Source of the DNA: Anaerolineae bacterium
Lineage (GTDB): Bacteria; Chloroflexota; Anaerolineae; JACIWR01
Length of the DNA: 46,487 nt
Assembly (NCBI GenBank): GCA_024653325.1
Contig: JANLFX010000016.1
Location: 1 to 46,487, forward strand
Direction of reading: 5' to 3'
The notes below the pieces were generated by a model. It had not been told where the DNA came from. It searched no databases and was given only the letters and a program-made list of their open reading frames with translations. Each line of letters opens with the position of its first letter. Within the stretch, counting starts at the first letter, position 1. Shown in pieces: positions 33,252-41,019 of this stretch. The position numbers and the translations under genes are program-made.

Positions 33252-34343
33252 TTAGAACTCGATTTTGCGGTGGCGCATGATCACGCTTTGCACCAATCCC
33301 TCACCAATGAGCAGGGTGACCAGCGAACTACCCCCCTGGCTGATAAAAGGCAACGGGATGCCGGTGACAGGCAGCAGGTTCAAATTCATCCCGATGTTCA
33401 CCATGCTCTGGAAGAAGATTATCGTCGCCACTCCACAGGCGATCAGGCGACCGTAGGTATCACGGGCCAGTTGTGCAACCCGGATGATGCGCATAAGCAC
33501 GATAATCAGCAAGGCAAAGAGCAACAGCGCCCCAACCAGTCCCATTTCCTCCCCGATCACCGAGAAGATGAAATCCGTATGCCGCACGCGGAGAAAGTGA
33601 AGTTGACTCTGACTGCCGCTGGCGAACTCCTTGCCCAGGATTCCTCCAGAACCGATACTGATTAAAGCCTGACCGATGTTATAGCTGGCTTCCGGGTCCA
33701 GGGCTGGGTTCAGGAAGATCAACAACCGGCGGCGCATGTAATCATGGATGGAAAGCCAGAACACCGGTGTGGATAATCCTCCGGCCAACCCTAACAGGAC
33801 CAGATATCGCAGATGTAAACCAGCCATGAGGGTCATGGCCAACCAGACCACCAACAAAACTAAAGCAGTGCCCAGGTCGGGTTGCATGTAGATCAAAAGG
33901 GCGGGAATAGCCATCAGCAGGAATGAGAGAATCAGAATGTGTGGCCGGTTGATCTGCTCTTCGTAAGTCGCCAGAAATTTGGCCAGGACTAAGATGAGCA
34001 GTATTTTCGCCAGCTCCGAGGGCTGGATCGGAAACAGGCCCAGGCTAACGCTGCGCTGTGCGCCGAAAGCAGTCCTCCCCAGGATGAACACCATCCCCAG
34101 TAAGAGTAAAGTGATAACGTAAATGAGTTTGGTGAAATGCTCGTAGAAGCGGTAATCAATGGCGGCCAGGAGAGGGATCAGGAGCAACCCGCCCACCGCA
34201 TAAATGGCCTGGCGGGTTGCCAGGCCTTCCAAACCAGGAGTATTGATGGTCGCGCTATAGATCATGGCCACCCCGAATATGATCAGCAGAATGGTGGCGG
34301 CCAATAGGACAAAGTCAAACCTACGCCAAATTTTTCGGTTCAT
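33252..34343 (-). CDS. rodA: rod shape-determining SEDS glycosyltransferase RodA
   Basis: The start MNRKIWRRFD at 34343 gives 363 residues, normal for RodA; an upstream in-frame start at 34469 would run through minE. About ten membrane helices are visible. SEDS motifs include GAQRSVSLGLFPIQPSELAKI, MQPDLGTALVLLVVWLAM, FIFSVIGEEMGLVGAL and LPFISQGGSSLV. RodA polymerises peptidoglycan glycan strands with a class B PBP (family knowledge). The ribosome site is weak, and the gene starts 14 bases after minE, so it probably depends on upstream translation. Confidence 0.94.
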   Translation of the reverse strand: MNRKIWRRFDFVLLAATILLIIFGVAMIYSATINTPGLEGLATRQAIYAVGGLLLIPLLAAIDYRFYEHFTKLIYVITLLLLGMVFILGRTAFGAQRSVSLGLFPIQPSELAKILLILVLAKFLATYEEQINRPHILILSFLLMAIPALLIYMQPDLGTALVLLVVWLAMTLMAGLHLRYLVLLGLAGGLSTPVFWLSIHDYMRRRLLIFLNPALDPEASYNIGQALISIGSGGILGKEFASGSQSQLHFLRVRHTDFIFSVIGEEMGLVGALLLFALLIIVLMRIIRVAQLARDTYGRLIACGVATIIFFQSMVNIGMNLNLLPVTGIPLPFISQGGSSLVTLLIGEGLVQSVIMRHRKIEF

Positions 34344-34356
34344 GTGCCAAGCTCTG

Positions 34357-34626
34357 CTAACCTGCTGACTTGCTGCGCCCCCCTTGGAGAGGGATGTCGG
34401 CCACCAATCTGCTCTGGCGTTGGCTCTGGGTGAAGGTGACTTCCACGCCTTCGCGATCAATGTCCACATGCCGGGAGATGACTTCTATGATCTCGTTTTT
34501 CAATGTCTGCAAAAGCTGGGGAGAGATTCGCGTTCGATCATGCACCAGCACCAATTGCAGCCGTTCTCGAGCCATTTGGCGGCTGGTCGGTGCACGACGT
34601 CCCCACAACTTGTCCCAAATGCTCAT
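34357..34626 (-). CDS. minE: cell division topological specificity factor MinE
   Basis: The 89-residue protein matches MinE. It has ARERLQLVLVHDRTRISPQLL, the MinD-binding and topological segment, followed by LKNEIIEVISRHVDID and VEVTFTQSQ. MinE stimulates the MinD ATPase at the membrane so that the division inhibitor is kept off mid-cell (family knowledge). It lies between minD and rodA on the minus strand, so division-site placement and wall elongation share an operon. Confidence 0.95.
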   Translation of the reverse strand: MSIWDKLWGRRAPTSRQMARERLQLVLVHDRTRISPQLLQTLKNEIIEVISRHVDIDREGVEVTFTQSQRQSRLVADIPLQGGRSKSAG

Positions 34627-34654
34627 GTTTCCCCCTTGGCGATTTGTGCACGGG

Positions 34655-34692
34655 TTACCCTGCTGCGGATTTAGGAACCTGTGGCAGGGTTC
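34655..34692. repeat. degraded CAGGTTC palindrome between minD and minE
   Basis: ACCCTGC and GGCAGGGT arms surround TTAGGAACCTG. It resembles the palindromes at 6149 and 43192, with several mismatches. It occupies most of the 71-base gap in the min operon. Confidence 0.4.
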
Positions 34693-34697
34693 TGCGA

Positions 34698-35510
34698 TTA
34701 TCCGCCAGATTTTGTGCGACTGCGCACCAGGCGCGTCAGGCGTTCCAAAAGGCCGGGGCTTTCCCGGATGGCCAAGAAGGGCACGTCCTCGCCCATGATC
34801 CGACGGGCAATGTTGCGAAAAGCTTGCCCGGCCGGTGAGTGGTCATCCAGGGCAGCGGGACGGCCACGGTTGGTGGAGATGATGATGTATTCGTCTTCGG
34901 GGACTATCCCGATCAGGTCAATAGCCAGCAATTCGACCACGTCGCTGGTGGCCAGCATGTCCTCGCGACGGACCATGTCGGGCCGGAGGCGGTTGATGAT
35001 CAGATGGGCGGATTCCTTTCCTTCGGCTTCTATCAGACCGATGATACGATCAGCATCGCGCACGGCGGACACCTCGGGGGTAGTGATGATCAGGATCACG
35101 TCGGCGGGAGCGATGGCATTTTTGAACCCCTGTTCAATGCCCGCTGGCGAGTCAATGAGGATATAGTCGAATTCCGGGCGCAGTTGTTCGGTGACCTGGA
35201 CCATGTCCTCCGGGCTGACGGCAGTTTTATCGCGCGTCTGGGCAGCCGGCAGCAAATACAGCTCGCTGAGACGTTTGTCCCGGATCATGGCTTGCCGCAA
35301 CCGGCAACGACCCTCTACCACATCCACCAGGTCGTAGACTATCCGATTTTCCAGCCCCATCACTACATCCAGGTTGCGCAAGCCGATGTCGGCGTCAATA
35401 GTGACGACTCGCTGGCCTTGCAGAGCTAGAGCTACCCCCAGATTGGCAGTAGCTGTGGTTTTGCCCACCCCTCCTTTGCCGGAGGTGATGGTCAGGATGC
35501 GTGCGGCCAT
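34698..35510 (-). CDS. minD: septum site-determining ATPase MinD
   Basis: The 270-residue protein has the deviant Walker A GKGGVGKTTATANLG, DADIGLRNLDVVMGLE, IDSPAGIEQGF and a C-terminal amphipathic helix LLERLTRLVRSRTK that inserts into the membrane. MinD recruits MinC and is regulated by MinE (family knowledge). It lies between minC and minE in the same operon. All ATPase signatures are present. Confidence 0.97.
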   Translation of the reverse strand: MAARILTITSGKGGVGKTTATANLGVALALQGQRVVTIDADIGLRNLDVVMGLENRIVYDLVDVVEGRCRLRQAMIRDKRLSELYLLPAAQTRDKTAVSPEDMVQVTEQLRPEFDYILIDSPAGIEQGFKNAIAPADVILIITTPEVSAVRDADRIIGLIEAEGKESAHLIINRLRPDMVRREDMLATSDVVELLAIDLIGIVPEDEYIIISTNRGRPAALDDHSPAGQAFRNIARRIMGEDVPFLAIRESPGLLERLTRLVRSRTKSGG

Positions 35511-35559
35511 GTTCTTATCTCCTGGCGGTATCTAACTTGGAACCTGAAACCTGGACCCC

Positions 35560-36231
35560 TCACGAAGAATCCCACGGTTCGACCACGATCTGTCCCTGGT
35601 TAACACGGGCCATTTCCGGGCGGACGCGTCGGCGCCGCTCGTCTGGTGAGCGGGCGACCAGGCTGCCGATGCGCAATTGGGTGGGGGTCAGTTCCAGAGC
35701 ACAGACCACGCGCGAGTCGTCGCCCATCGCTCCGGCATGAACGGTACCCCGCAATTTGCCCCACACGACAACGTCGCCGCCGGCAATGATCTCCGCACCC
35801 GGATTGACGTCTCCGATGAGGACCACGTGACCGACGTTTCGCAAAGACTGGCCAGAGCGCAAAGTGCGGTGTACCAGCACAGCCGACAGGTCAGTGGCCT
35901 CCGTCGAAAGTTCATCCGGGATTTCGGCCCCTGTTGATGGGTGAGAAGGCAGTGCTATATCCAGCTCCAACTGCCTGGCCGCCTCTTGGGTGGTCGCCGA
36001 TTCACTCACCACTGCCCACAGTGTGATTGCCTTGCGGGCCAGCAGGTCACGTACCGCTGCAATCTCGGCTGTGGAAAGGGCCAGCGGGCCAACCTGGAGT
36101 GCAACGCGCGCCCCAGTGAAGAAATTAGCAGCCCTGTCCAGCCGGTCCTCCAGTTCGGCCAATAGGTGATTCCAGTCCCCCCCTCCTAGAGTTACCAACA
36201 GGCCGTCACGGATGCCCTTGATGGTCACCAT
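35560..36231 (-). CDS. minC: septum site-determining protein MinC
   Basis: The 223-residue protein has an N-terminal FtsZ-inhibiting domain (about 1-105) and a C-terminal beta-helix domain (about 115-220). The latter shows the repeating turns VLIGDVNPGAEIIAGGDVVVWGKLRGTVHAG, typical of MinC. It blocks FtsZ polymerisation away from mid-cell, delivered by MinD (family knowledge). It is the first gene of the minCDE-rodA group, with a clear promoter about 46 bases before the ATG. GGCCATTT-like repeat words separate it from minD. Confidence 0.93.
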   Translation of the reverse strand: MVTIKGIRDGLLVTLGGGDWNHLLAELEDRLDRAANFFTGARVALQVGPLALSTAEIAAVRDLLARKAITLWAVVSESATTQEAARQLELDIALPSHPSTGAEIPDELSTEATDLSAVLVHRTLRSGQSLRNVGHVVLIGDVNPGAEIIAGGDVVVWGKLRGTVHAGAMGDDSRVVCALELTPTQLRIGSLVARSPDERRRRVRPEMARVNQGQIVVEPWDSS

Positions 36232-36276
36232 GACTTTCGTTTCCCCTCATGCGCGCTATAAACGATCCTGAGTGCT

Positions 36277-36285
36277 ATTATAGCA
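36277..36285 (-). promoter_or_regulatory. extended -10 promoter of the min operon
   Basis: On the minus strand, TGCTATAAT (36285-36277) forms a perfect extended -10 about 46 bases ahead of the minC ATG. No good -35 is visible, as is common for extended -10 promoters. Confidence 0.6.
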
Positions 36286-36402
36286 TAGCTTTGACTTTTG
36301 TGGAAGTGATGTCAACCGAGATTCGGTCATAATACCCTTTCTCGGTGGGGATATGGGGTAGAATAGTTCCATCGCAACACGAGGAGGGGTAGCAATGAAG
36401 TG

Positions 36403-36487
36403 CAAGTCGCCTGAGCAGATCCTTTATACAGCGTGCGCCGCCTTCTGCAGATGGAGGCCTGGCCGCAGGCCTCTGAGGTGCGACTTG
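36403..36487. ncRNA. structured element, three-way-junction candidate
   Basis: Perfect 8-bp outer arms CAAGTCGC (36403-36410) and GCGACTTG (36480-36487) enclose two inner hairpins. One has arms GCAGA (36415-36419) and TCTGC (36444-36448). The other has arms GAGGCCT (36454-36460) and AGGCCTC (36467-36473). It begins 16 bases past the protease stop and lies about 170 bases ahead of minC. Strand and role are unknown. A ribosome-site-like GAGGAGGGG at 36381-36389 precedes it on the plus strand, where a Cys-rich frame starts at 36395. Confidence 0.4.
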
Positions 36488-36502
36488 AAAAGATGCTGGT
36501 AC

Positions 36503-37507
36503 TCAAGTCACCACCTGCACGTTCAAGGCGCTCAGCACTGTCTGGATGGGATTGAAAAACGTAGTAGTATCCGAACCGGCGAACAACAACCCCACCACGT
36601 ATCCATCCTCGGTCAACACGGCAGAACCGGAATCGCCCCCCCTGCTCATCGGGCCAGCGGCGAGCTGTCCGGTGAAAGTGGCGATCTGACCGTCGTAATT
36701 TACCTGCACGGTCACATCAATCTGGGTGATACGGTCATGGGTCAGGCCGGTGGTCCGTCCGCTCTTCTGTATAGCCATGCCTAACTCGGCCTCTTTTACC
36801 CCCTTGGGCACGCCGATTTCCAGAATTTCCTTAGTCACCAGGTCCGGGGAGAGAGGTTTACCCAAGGCCGCGTCCACCTGATTGACCCCGGCGGTCTGAC
36901 GCACGGCCATTACCCTGTGACTTGATCCCGTCGCCTGGGCCAGGGCATTGAGCACTGTTTCAGCGGTTTTAGCCCACGGGCACTCGACTGGTCCCTGGCC
37001 AAAGTCAATAGGCACAAAATCGAACAGGGTGGCAATCTGATCGGCCATCGTGCCCCCGTCGTAGCGGCCTGGTTGGAGGATGGCGTCGCCGATCTGAGCA
37101 TTGTTGGAATTGGCCAAGACGTGGTTATTACTCAGGATGAAAATCTCGTCCCCGCGCTGTACCAGGCAGCCGATGGTGCCGGCAGTGACGGCCACATGCC
37201 CCACCGACACCCCACCAGGGGCGGGCCGCCACTTGTCCTGATGACTCTGCAGGGCACGCACCACGCCAATTTCCAGCACGTCGGTTTTTACCTCGCCCAG
37301 TGTCTGAGGCACGATGTCCTCGGCAGTCAACTGGGCCTTGGGCAGCTTCTTGGTTACAGAAACAACCACACACAGCTCGTCGGTCCATTTTCCCTCACGT
37401 TGCTTGAATCCCACTCCGCAGGCCACCACGTTCCGCTTGCCAAGCAGTTGGTTCACGTACTCGTTTTTGACTTTTAGCGCCGCTCCCACTCCTGCCTCGT
37501 ATGCCAT
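36503..37507 (-). CDS. trypsin-like serine protease with N-terminal accessory domain
   Basis: The 334-residue protein has no signal peptide. The protease triad is readable: His129 in SNNHVLAN, Asp212 in VDAALGKP and Ser293 in GGDSGSAV. An additional N-terminal domain (about 14-88) contains KRNVVACGVGFKQ, LCVVVSVTKKLPKAQL and TDVLEIGVVRA. That domain also occurs as a separate small protein 65 bases upstream (37572-37835). Chymotrypsin-fold proteases cut peptide bonds (family knowledge). The lack of an export signal implies a cytoplasmic or non-classically secreted protease. The target is unknown. Confidence 0.85.
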   Translation of the reverse strand: MAYEAGVGAALKVKNEYVNQLLGKRNVVACGVGFKQREGKWTDELCVVVSVTKKLPKAQLTAEDIVPQTLGEVKTDVLEIGVVRALQSHQDKWRPAPGGVSVGHVAVTAGTIGCLVQRGDEIFILSNNHVLANSNNAQIGDAILQPGRYDGGTMADQIATLFDFVPIDFGQGPVECPWAKTAETVLNALAQATGSSHRVMAVRQTAGVNQVDAALGKPLSPDLVTKEILEIGVPKGVKEAELGMAIQKSGRTTGLTHDRITQIDVTVQVNYDGQIATFTGQLAAGPMSRGGDSGSAVLTEDGYVVGLLFAGSDTTTFFNPIQTVLSALNVQVVT

Positions 37508-37571
37508 GTAAACCTCCTTTTCAGTTCCAGACTTCCGAGGTCTCCAAGACTTTGAAGTCTGGCGTCATCCC

Positions 37572-37835
37572 CTAGTTCAGGGGCCGGACCTCGCCCACTT
37601 CGCGGACATCCGTAGGGACGCCCTCAATCTCTGGTGGGATCACTTCATGCGGAGCGAGTTGGGTGCGTGGTACTTTTCGGCGTACCATCACGATCAGTCC
37701 AATCTGGTCGGTCATCTGACCTCGCACCTCACAGTACCCGATTCCCAGCCCGACTACGTTTGGCTTGCTCAGAAGTTCCTGTTCGTACCTGGCTTTGATC
37801 TCCCTCACCCGTTCCACGCTGATCGGTTCTTCCAT
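37572..37835 (-). CDS. small protein homologous to the protease N-terminal domain
   Basis: This 87-residue protein aligns over nearly its full length with residues 14-88 of the following protease. Paired motifs include KARYEQELLSKPNVVGLGIGY against KNEYVNQLLGKRNVVACGVGF, and TQLAPHEVIPPEIEGVPTDV against AQLTAEDIVPQTLGEVKTDV. It has no signal peptide and a good GAGGCAGG site. Because it is a free copy of a protease pro-like domain next to the protease gene, an inhibitor, chaperone or immunity-type role is an attractive inference. No function is known to me. Confidence 0.75.
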   Translation of the reverse strand: MEEPISVERVREIKARYEQELLSKPNVVGLGIGYCEVRGQMTDQIGLIVMVRRKVPRTQLAPHEVIPPEIEGVPTDVREVGEVRPLN

Positions 37836-37871
37836 ACCTGCCTCCCTAATCCTCTGGTTACCAGTTGCTGG

Positions 37872-38825
37872 CTACTGATTGTTGGTCAGGCCCACCGTTT
37901 GTAGAAGCATGGCCAACCTGGTGGAAATAAGCACGTACAAAGCGTTATTGCCGGATTGTTGGGCCAGGTCTGCTGCTTGCTGCCACTCGGCGATAGCCTC
38001 TTGGCTGCGGCCCTGCGACTCATATACCCCGCCCAGCAGGAAATGTGCCTCGGCTGAGTTCGGGTCCAGGGCCAGAGCAGCCTCGGCGTCGGCCTGCGCC
38101 GCGTCCAATTGATTTAACCGGACATAAGCCATGCCCCTTTCTATCAGAAATCCGACCTCGGACTCTGCCCCGGCCCGCGCAGCGGCAAAAGCCTGTCTGG
38201 CTCTCTCTTCCTGTCCCAATTGCTGAGCCAGTACACCTGTCCAGATGAGCGCTTCGGTGTTGGTGGGGGCAATATCCAACACCGCCTGGTATTTTTCCAA
38301 CGCGCCAGGGAAGTCACCCTGATCCAGTAATGTTTCAGCCTCGCCGAGTAAAGCCATCGTCTGCCTGGTCAGGGGATCAGGAGCCAGGAAGCGATGGTAA
38401 GCCACACTCGCCACAGCGAGCAGAATCAACATGACCGCGCCGATAATCACCCCATTGCGCAAAAGTCGCCGGCGGCGTTGGGCCACGAGTGCATCCAGAT
38501 ACCACCACCAATGGTCCTGAGGGGGAGCATGTTTCTCCCGCAACGCCGGGAACCCACCTGCTGCGGCTATTTCACGGTTCAGAAGGACAGCCCGGCTGCG
38601 CAGTTGATTTTGTACCGTGATCAGCCGGGCACGCTCCGCACGCACGTCCATCCCCTGCGCTTCCAGGCTGATAAGCAGGTCTTGAACCTCGTCCAGCAAC
38701 TCCAGCAGGGTGGCCGCCTGCGCGCCCAGGCCCTTCAGGTTGGCCACAGCACGCTCGGCACGCTGGAGCTTGTCGCGCAGATCGTCGGCTGGGGTTAGCT
38801 TGGGTTGGGGAATCGCTCTGACCAT
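37872..38825 (-). CDS. membrane-anchored TPR-repeat protein
   Basis: This 317-residue protein has an N-terminal helical/coiled-coil region (about 12-95), one membrane helix near 120-142 (RRLLRNGVIIGAVMLILLAVASVAY) and TPR repeats from about 155 to 305. Examples are FPGALEKYQAVLDIAPTNTEALIWTGVLA and YVRLNQLDAAQADAEAALALDPNSAEAHFLLGGVYESQG. TPRs bind partner proteins (family knowledge). Its partners may be the neighbouring protease or lactamase-fold protein, but nothing in the sequence proves this. Confidence 0.82.
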   Translation of the reverse strand: MVRAIPQPKLTPADDLRDKLQRAERAVANLKGLGAQAATLLELLDEVQDLLISLEAQGMDVRAERARLITVQNQLRSRAVLLNREIAAAGGFPALREKHAPPQDHWWWYLDALVAQRRRRLLRNGVIIGAVMLILLAVASVAYHRFLAPDPLTRQTMALLGEAETLLDQGDFPGALEKYQAVLDIAPTNTEALIWTGVLAQQLGQEERARQAFAAARAGAESEVGFLIERGMAYVRLNQLDAAQADAEAALALDPNSAEAHFLLGGVYESQGRSQEAIAEWQQAADLAQQSGNNALYVLISTRLAMLLQTVGLTNNQ

Positions 38826-38846
38826 ATGCTTCCCCCTAACGCTTTC

Positions 38847-39698
38847 TCAGTCCGCCTCCCGAGCAGTTTTCATCTCCTCGTAGATCCGATCCACGCTACC
38901 TTTTATGCGGGCGCGGACAATGTCTCGCTGGTCATCGGGTATGGGGAAGTACCCCATAAATTCGGACACCAGGGCGCCAACCTCGGCCTTGCTGCGTCCG
39001 GCCAGGTACAGGCGGCGAACCTGGGCCCGTAGCTGACGAAGGTACTCAGATAGCGGGTAAGTATCTTGCTTGCTCCCCAGGGGGCCACGCCCAGGGACAA
39101 TGTGTTCTACCCGCATTTTACGGATGGTGTTCAATGTCTCCAGCCATTCCTTGCTATTGGCTTGAGTCATTACGGGATGCATTCCCAACACTACGGTATC
39201 TCCGGTGAATAAAACCTGGGCTTCTGGCAGGTAAACTAAGCTGCTGGCCGGAGTAGCCCCGCCAGCAGGGATCAATTCAATGGTCTGTCCTCCCCTGTAC
39301 AGGGTTAGCCGTCCGGTAAACGTGATCCGGGGCAATGTCACCCTCCAGGTGACTATCTCGCGCATGGCATAGGGCTGCATATTTGTCGGAATAGAGTCAA
39401 TCAGTTGCTGGCGGAAACCGTTGCCGTAGGTGCGAGCTTTTTCCCACACCCCCTCATGGGCGATAACGGGTGCCATGAACCAACTGTTACCCACTACCCG
39501 ATCGGGGTTGAAGTCGGTGTTTATAATGTAAATAATCGGCTGATCGGTGACAGCGGCCAGGTCCTCCTGCCAGCGGTGGGCTTCATTTGGGAGGAAAGGT
39601 GTATCCACCAGGATAATACCTTCCGAGGTACTCACCGCGCCGACGTTGATCCCCGGCCAGACGGTTTCTATGTACACGTTTTGGGTGACACGTTGCAT
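38847..39698 (-). CDS. metallo-beta-lactamase-fold protein without metal-binding histidines
   Basis: The 283-residue protein keeps the fold: the early GAVSTSEGIILVDTPF strand pair, LVYLPEAQVLFTGDTVV and an IVPGRGPLG loop. The usual HxHxDH metal motif reads D62-F-N64-P-D66-R67. The next ligand loop reads GATPAS instead of GHTxGS, and the last His is Arg in PGRG. All zinc-binding His are lost, while two Asp remain. A hydrolase role is therefore unlikely, and a pseudoenzyme or binding role is inferred. It is the same strand as the TPR gene, 21 bases upstream. Confidence 0.8.
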   Translation of the reverse strand: MQRVTQNVYIETVWPGINVGAVSTSEGIILVDTPFLPNEAHRWQEDLAAVTDQPIIYIINTDFNPDRVVGNSWFMAPVIAHEGVWEKARTYGNGFRQQLIDSIPTNMQPYAMREIVTWRVTLPRITFTGRLTLYRGGQTIELIPAGGATPASSLVYLPEAQVLFTGDTVVLGMHPVMTQANSKEWLETLNTIRKMRVEHIVPGRGPLGSKQDTYPLSEYLRQLRAQVRRLYLAGRSKAEVGALVSEFMGYFPIPDDQRDIVRARIKGSVDRIYEEMKTAREAD

Positions 39699-39720
39699 CT
39701 ACCACCCCCATAGTTGGCGA

Positions 39721-39806
39721 TTTGCTGATTTGCTGATTCGCTGATTTGCTGATTCGCTGATTTGCTGACTTGCTGATTTGCTGACTTGCTGATTTGCTGA
39801 TTTGCT
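39721..39806. repeat. 8-bp minisatellite
   Basis: About 10.75 tandem copies of TTTGCTGA, with occasional TTCGCTGA and CTTGCTGA variants, run up to the stop codon of the upstream minus-strand gene. The array is likely to vary in copy number by slippage. Fragments such as GCTGACTTGCTG recur near 34365. Confidence 0.95.
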
Positions 39807-41019
39807 ATTTGAGTTTCTGCCAAGCCACGTTCAAGGCTTCTTCTACCCGCGCACCATCCGGTCCTCCACCCTGGGCAAAATTCGGGCGGCCCCCACCGCC
39901 TCCTCCGATAGCTTGACAGGCCACGCGCAGCAGGGCGTTCATGTCGTGGGTTAAATCCGCAGAGCGGGCGAACACTAACTGGGCTTTTTCGCCAGCGCTG
40001 CCCTGTCCCAACAGGGCGATGATCCCCGGCTCGGCAGTCAGGCGCTGGGCCAGGTGCCTGATCTCGTCCACACTGCGGTCTGGGTAAGCGCGCCGCACCA
40101 CCCGCGCTCCAGCCAACATCTCGGCGCTGGCGATCAGGGCCACTGCTTCGTAGTCGAGGAGTTGTTCCTGCAGAGCGCGTGCTTGTTTGCGATAGGCGCG
40201 GGCCTCTTCGCTCAAGCGCTCTACCGCGTCGGCCAGCTCCCAATCGCCGACACTAAACCGGGCGGCCAGATCGAGCACCAGGCGGTTCTTCCGTCGGTAA
40301 TCGTTCAGCGCCCGTCCCCCGCACAGGAAATATACCCGCGTCTCGGCCCCCCGACGTTCGGCGCGCACCACTTTGATCATCCCCACCTCGCCTGTCCGCT
40401 GACAGTGTGTGCCGCCGCAGGGTGACCAGTCGAAACCAGCTACCTCCACGATACGGATCGGCCCGGTCACCTGAGGTGGCTTGCGCAAGGGTAGCGTTCC
40501 CAACTCCTTTCGATCCACGAACCGCGCATCCACGGGCTTATCACTGAAAACTACCTCGTTGGCCAGCTCCTCAACTTGATCGAGTTGTTCCCCACTTAAC
40601 GGCGCGCGGCTCAGGTCTATGGTGGACATCTCCGTTCCCAGGTGAAAACCCACCGTATCGGCCTCCAGGGCGATGGTAAACGCCTGGGAGAGAATGTGCT
40701 GACCGGTGTGTTGCTGCATATGGTCGAAGCGCCGCGCCCAGTCAATTTCCCCGTGCACGACATCTCCTGGCAACTCGCTAGCTAAAACGTGAACGACCGC
40801 TCCGTCCGCCTCCCGCTCCACCACGTCTACTACCCTCACCCCGGCTAGCACTCCGGTATCGTTGGGCTGCCCCCCAGACGTGGGATAAAAAGCGGTGCGC
40901 TCCAGGACGACGGCCGGACGGCCATCCCAGGTCAGCCGTTCGATCACCCGAGCGTCGAACTCGCGCCGGTAAGCGTCGGCGTAATATAGGCGGGCGGCTA
41001 CCACAGTTTCTGCGCTCAC
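39805..41019 (-). CDS. alanyl-tRNA editing-type protein (AlaX-like, with DHHA1)
   Basis: A GTG start overlaps the upstream stop as GTGA, with AGGGGGTAGC before it. The 404-residue protein has an editing domain with QQHTGQHILSQAF and CGGTHCQRTGEVG, supplying the zinc-binding His/His and Cys/His, and a C-terminal DHHA1 domain ending GGGGGGRPNFAQGGG. It lacks the aminoacylation domain of AlaRS. Such AlaX proteins deacylate Ser- or Gly-tRNA-Ala in trans (family knowledge). Coupling to the thioredoxin/CcdA gene is unusual. Its stop lies against the minisatellite. Confidence 0.9.
   Translation of the reverse strand: MSAETVVAARLYYADAYRREFDARVIERLTWDGRPAVVLERTAFYPTSGGQPNDTGVLAGVRVVDVVEREADGAVVHVLASELPGDVVHGEIDWARRFDHMQQHTGQHILSQAFTIALEADTVGFHLGTEMSTIDLSRAPLSGEQLDQVEELANEVVFSDKPVDARFVDRKELGTLPLRKPPQVTGPIRIVEVAGFDWSPCGGTHCQRTGEVGMIKVVRAERRGAETRVYFLCGGRALNDYRRKNRLVLDLAARFSVGDWELADAVERLSEEARAYRKQARALQEQLLDYEAVALIASAEMLAGARVVRRAYPDRSVDEIRHLAQRLTAEPGIIALLGQGSAGEKAQLVFARSADLTHDMNALLRVACQAIGGGGGGRPNFAQGGGPDGARVEEALNVAWQKLK

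Noticed and set aside
36395-36784. Cys-rich plus-strand frame after GAGGAGGGG
   Set aside because: The ribosome site is good, but most of the frame overlaps the protease gene antisense, and the first part coincides with the stem-loop structure. I keep only the RNA structure.
39721-39806. Tandem repeat as a possible CRISPR array
   Set aside because: The unit is 8 bp, directly tandem and without spacers, and no cas gene is present.
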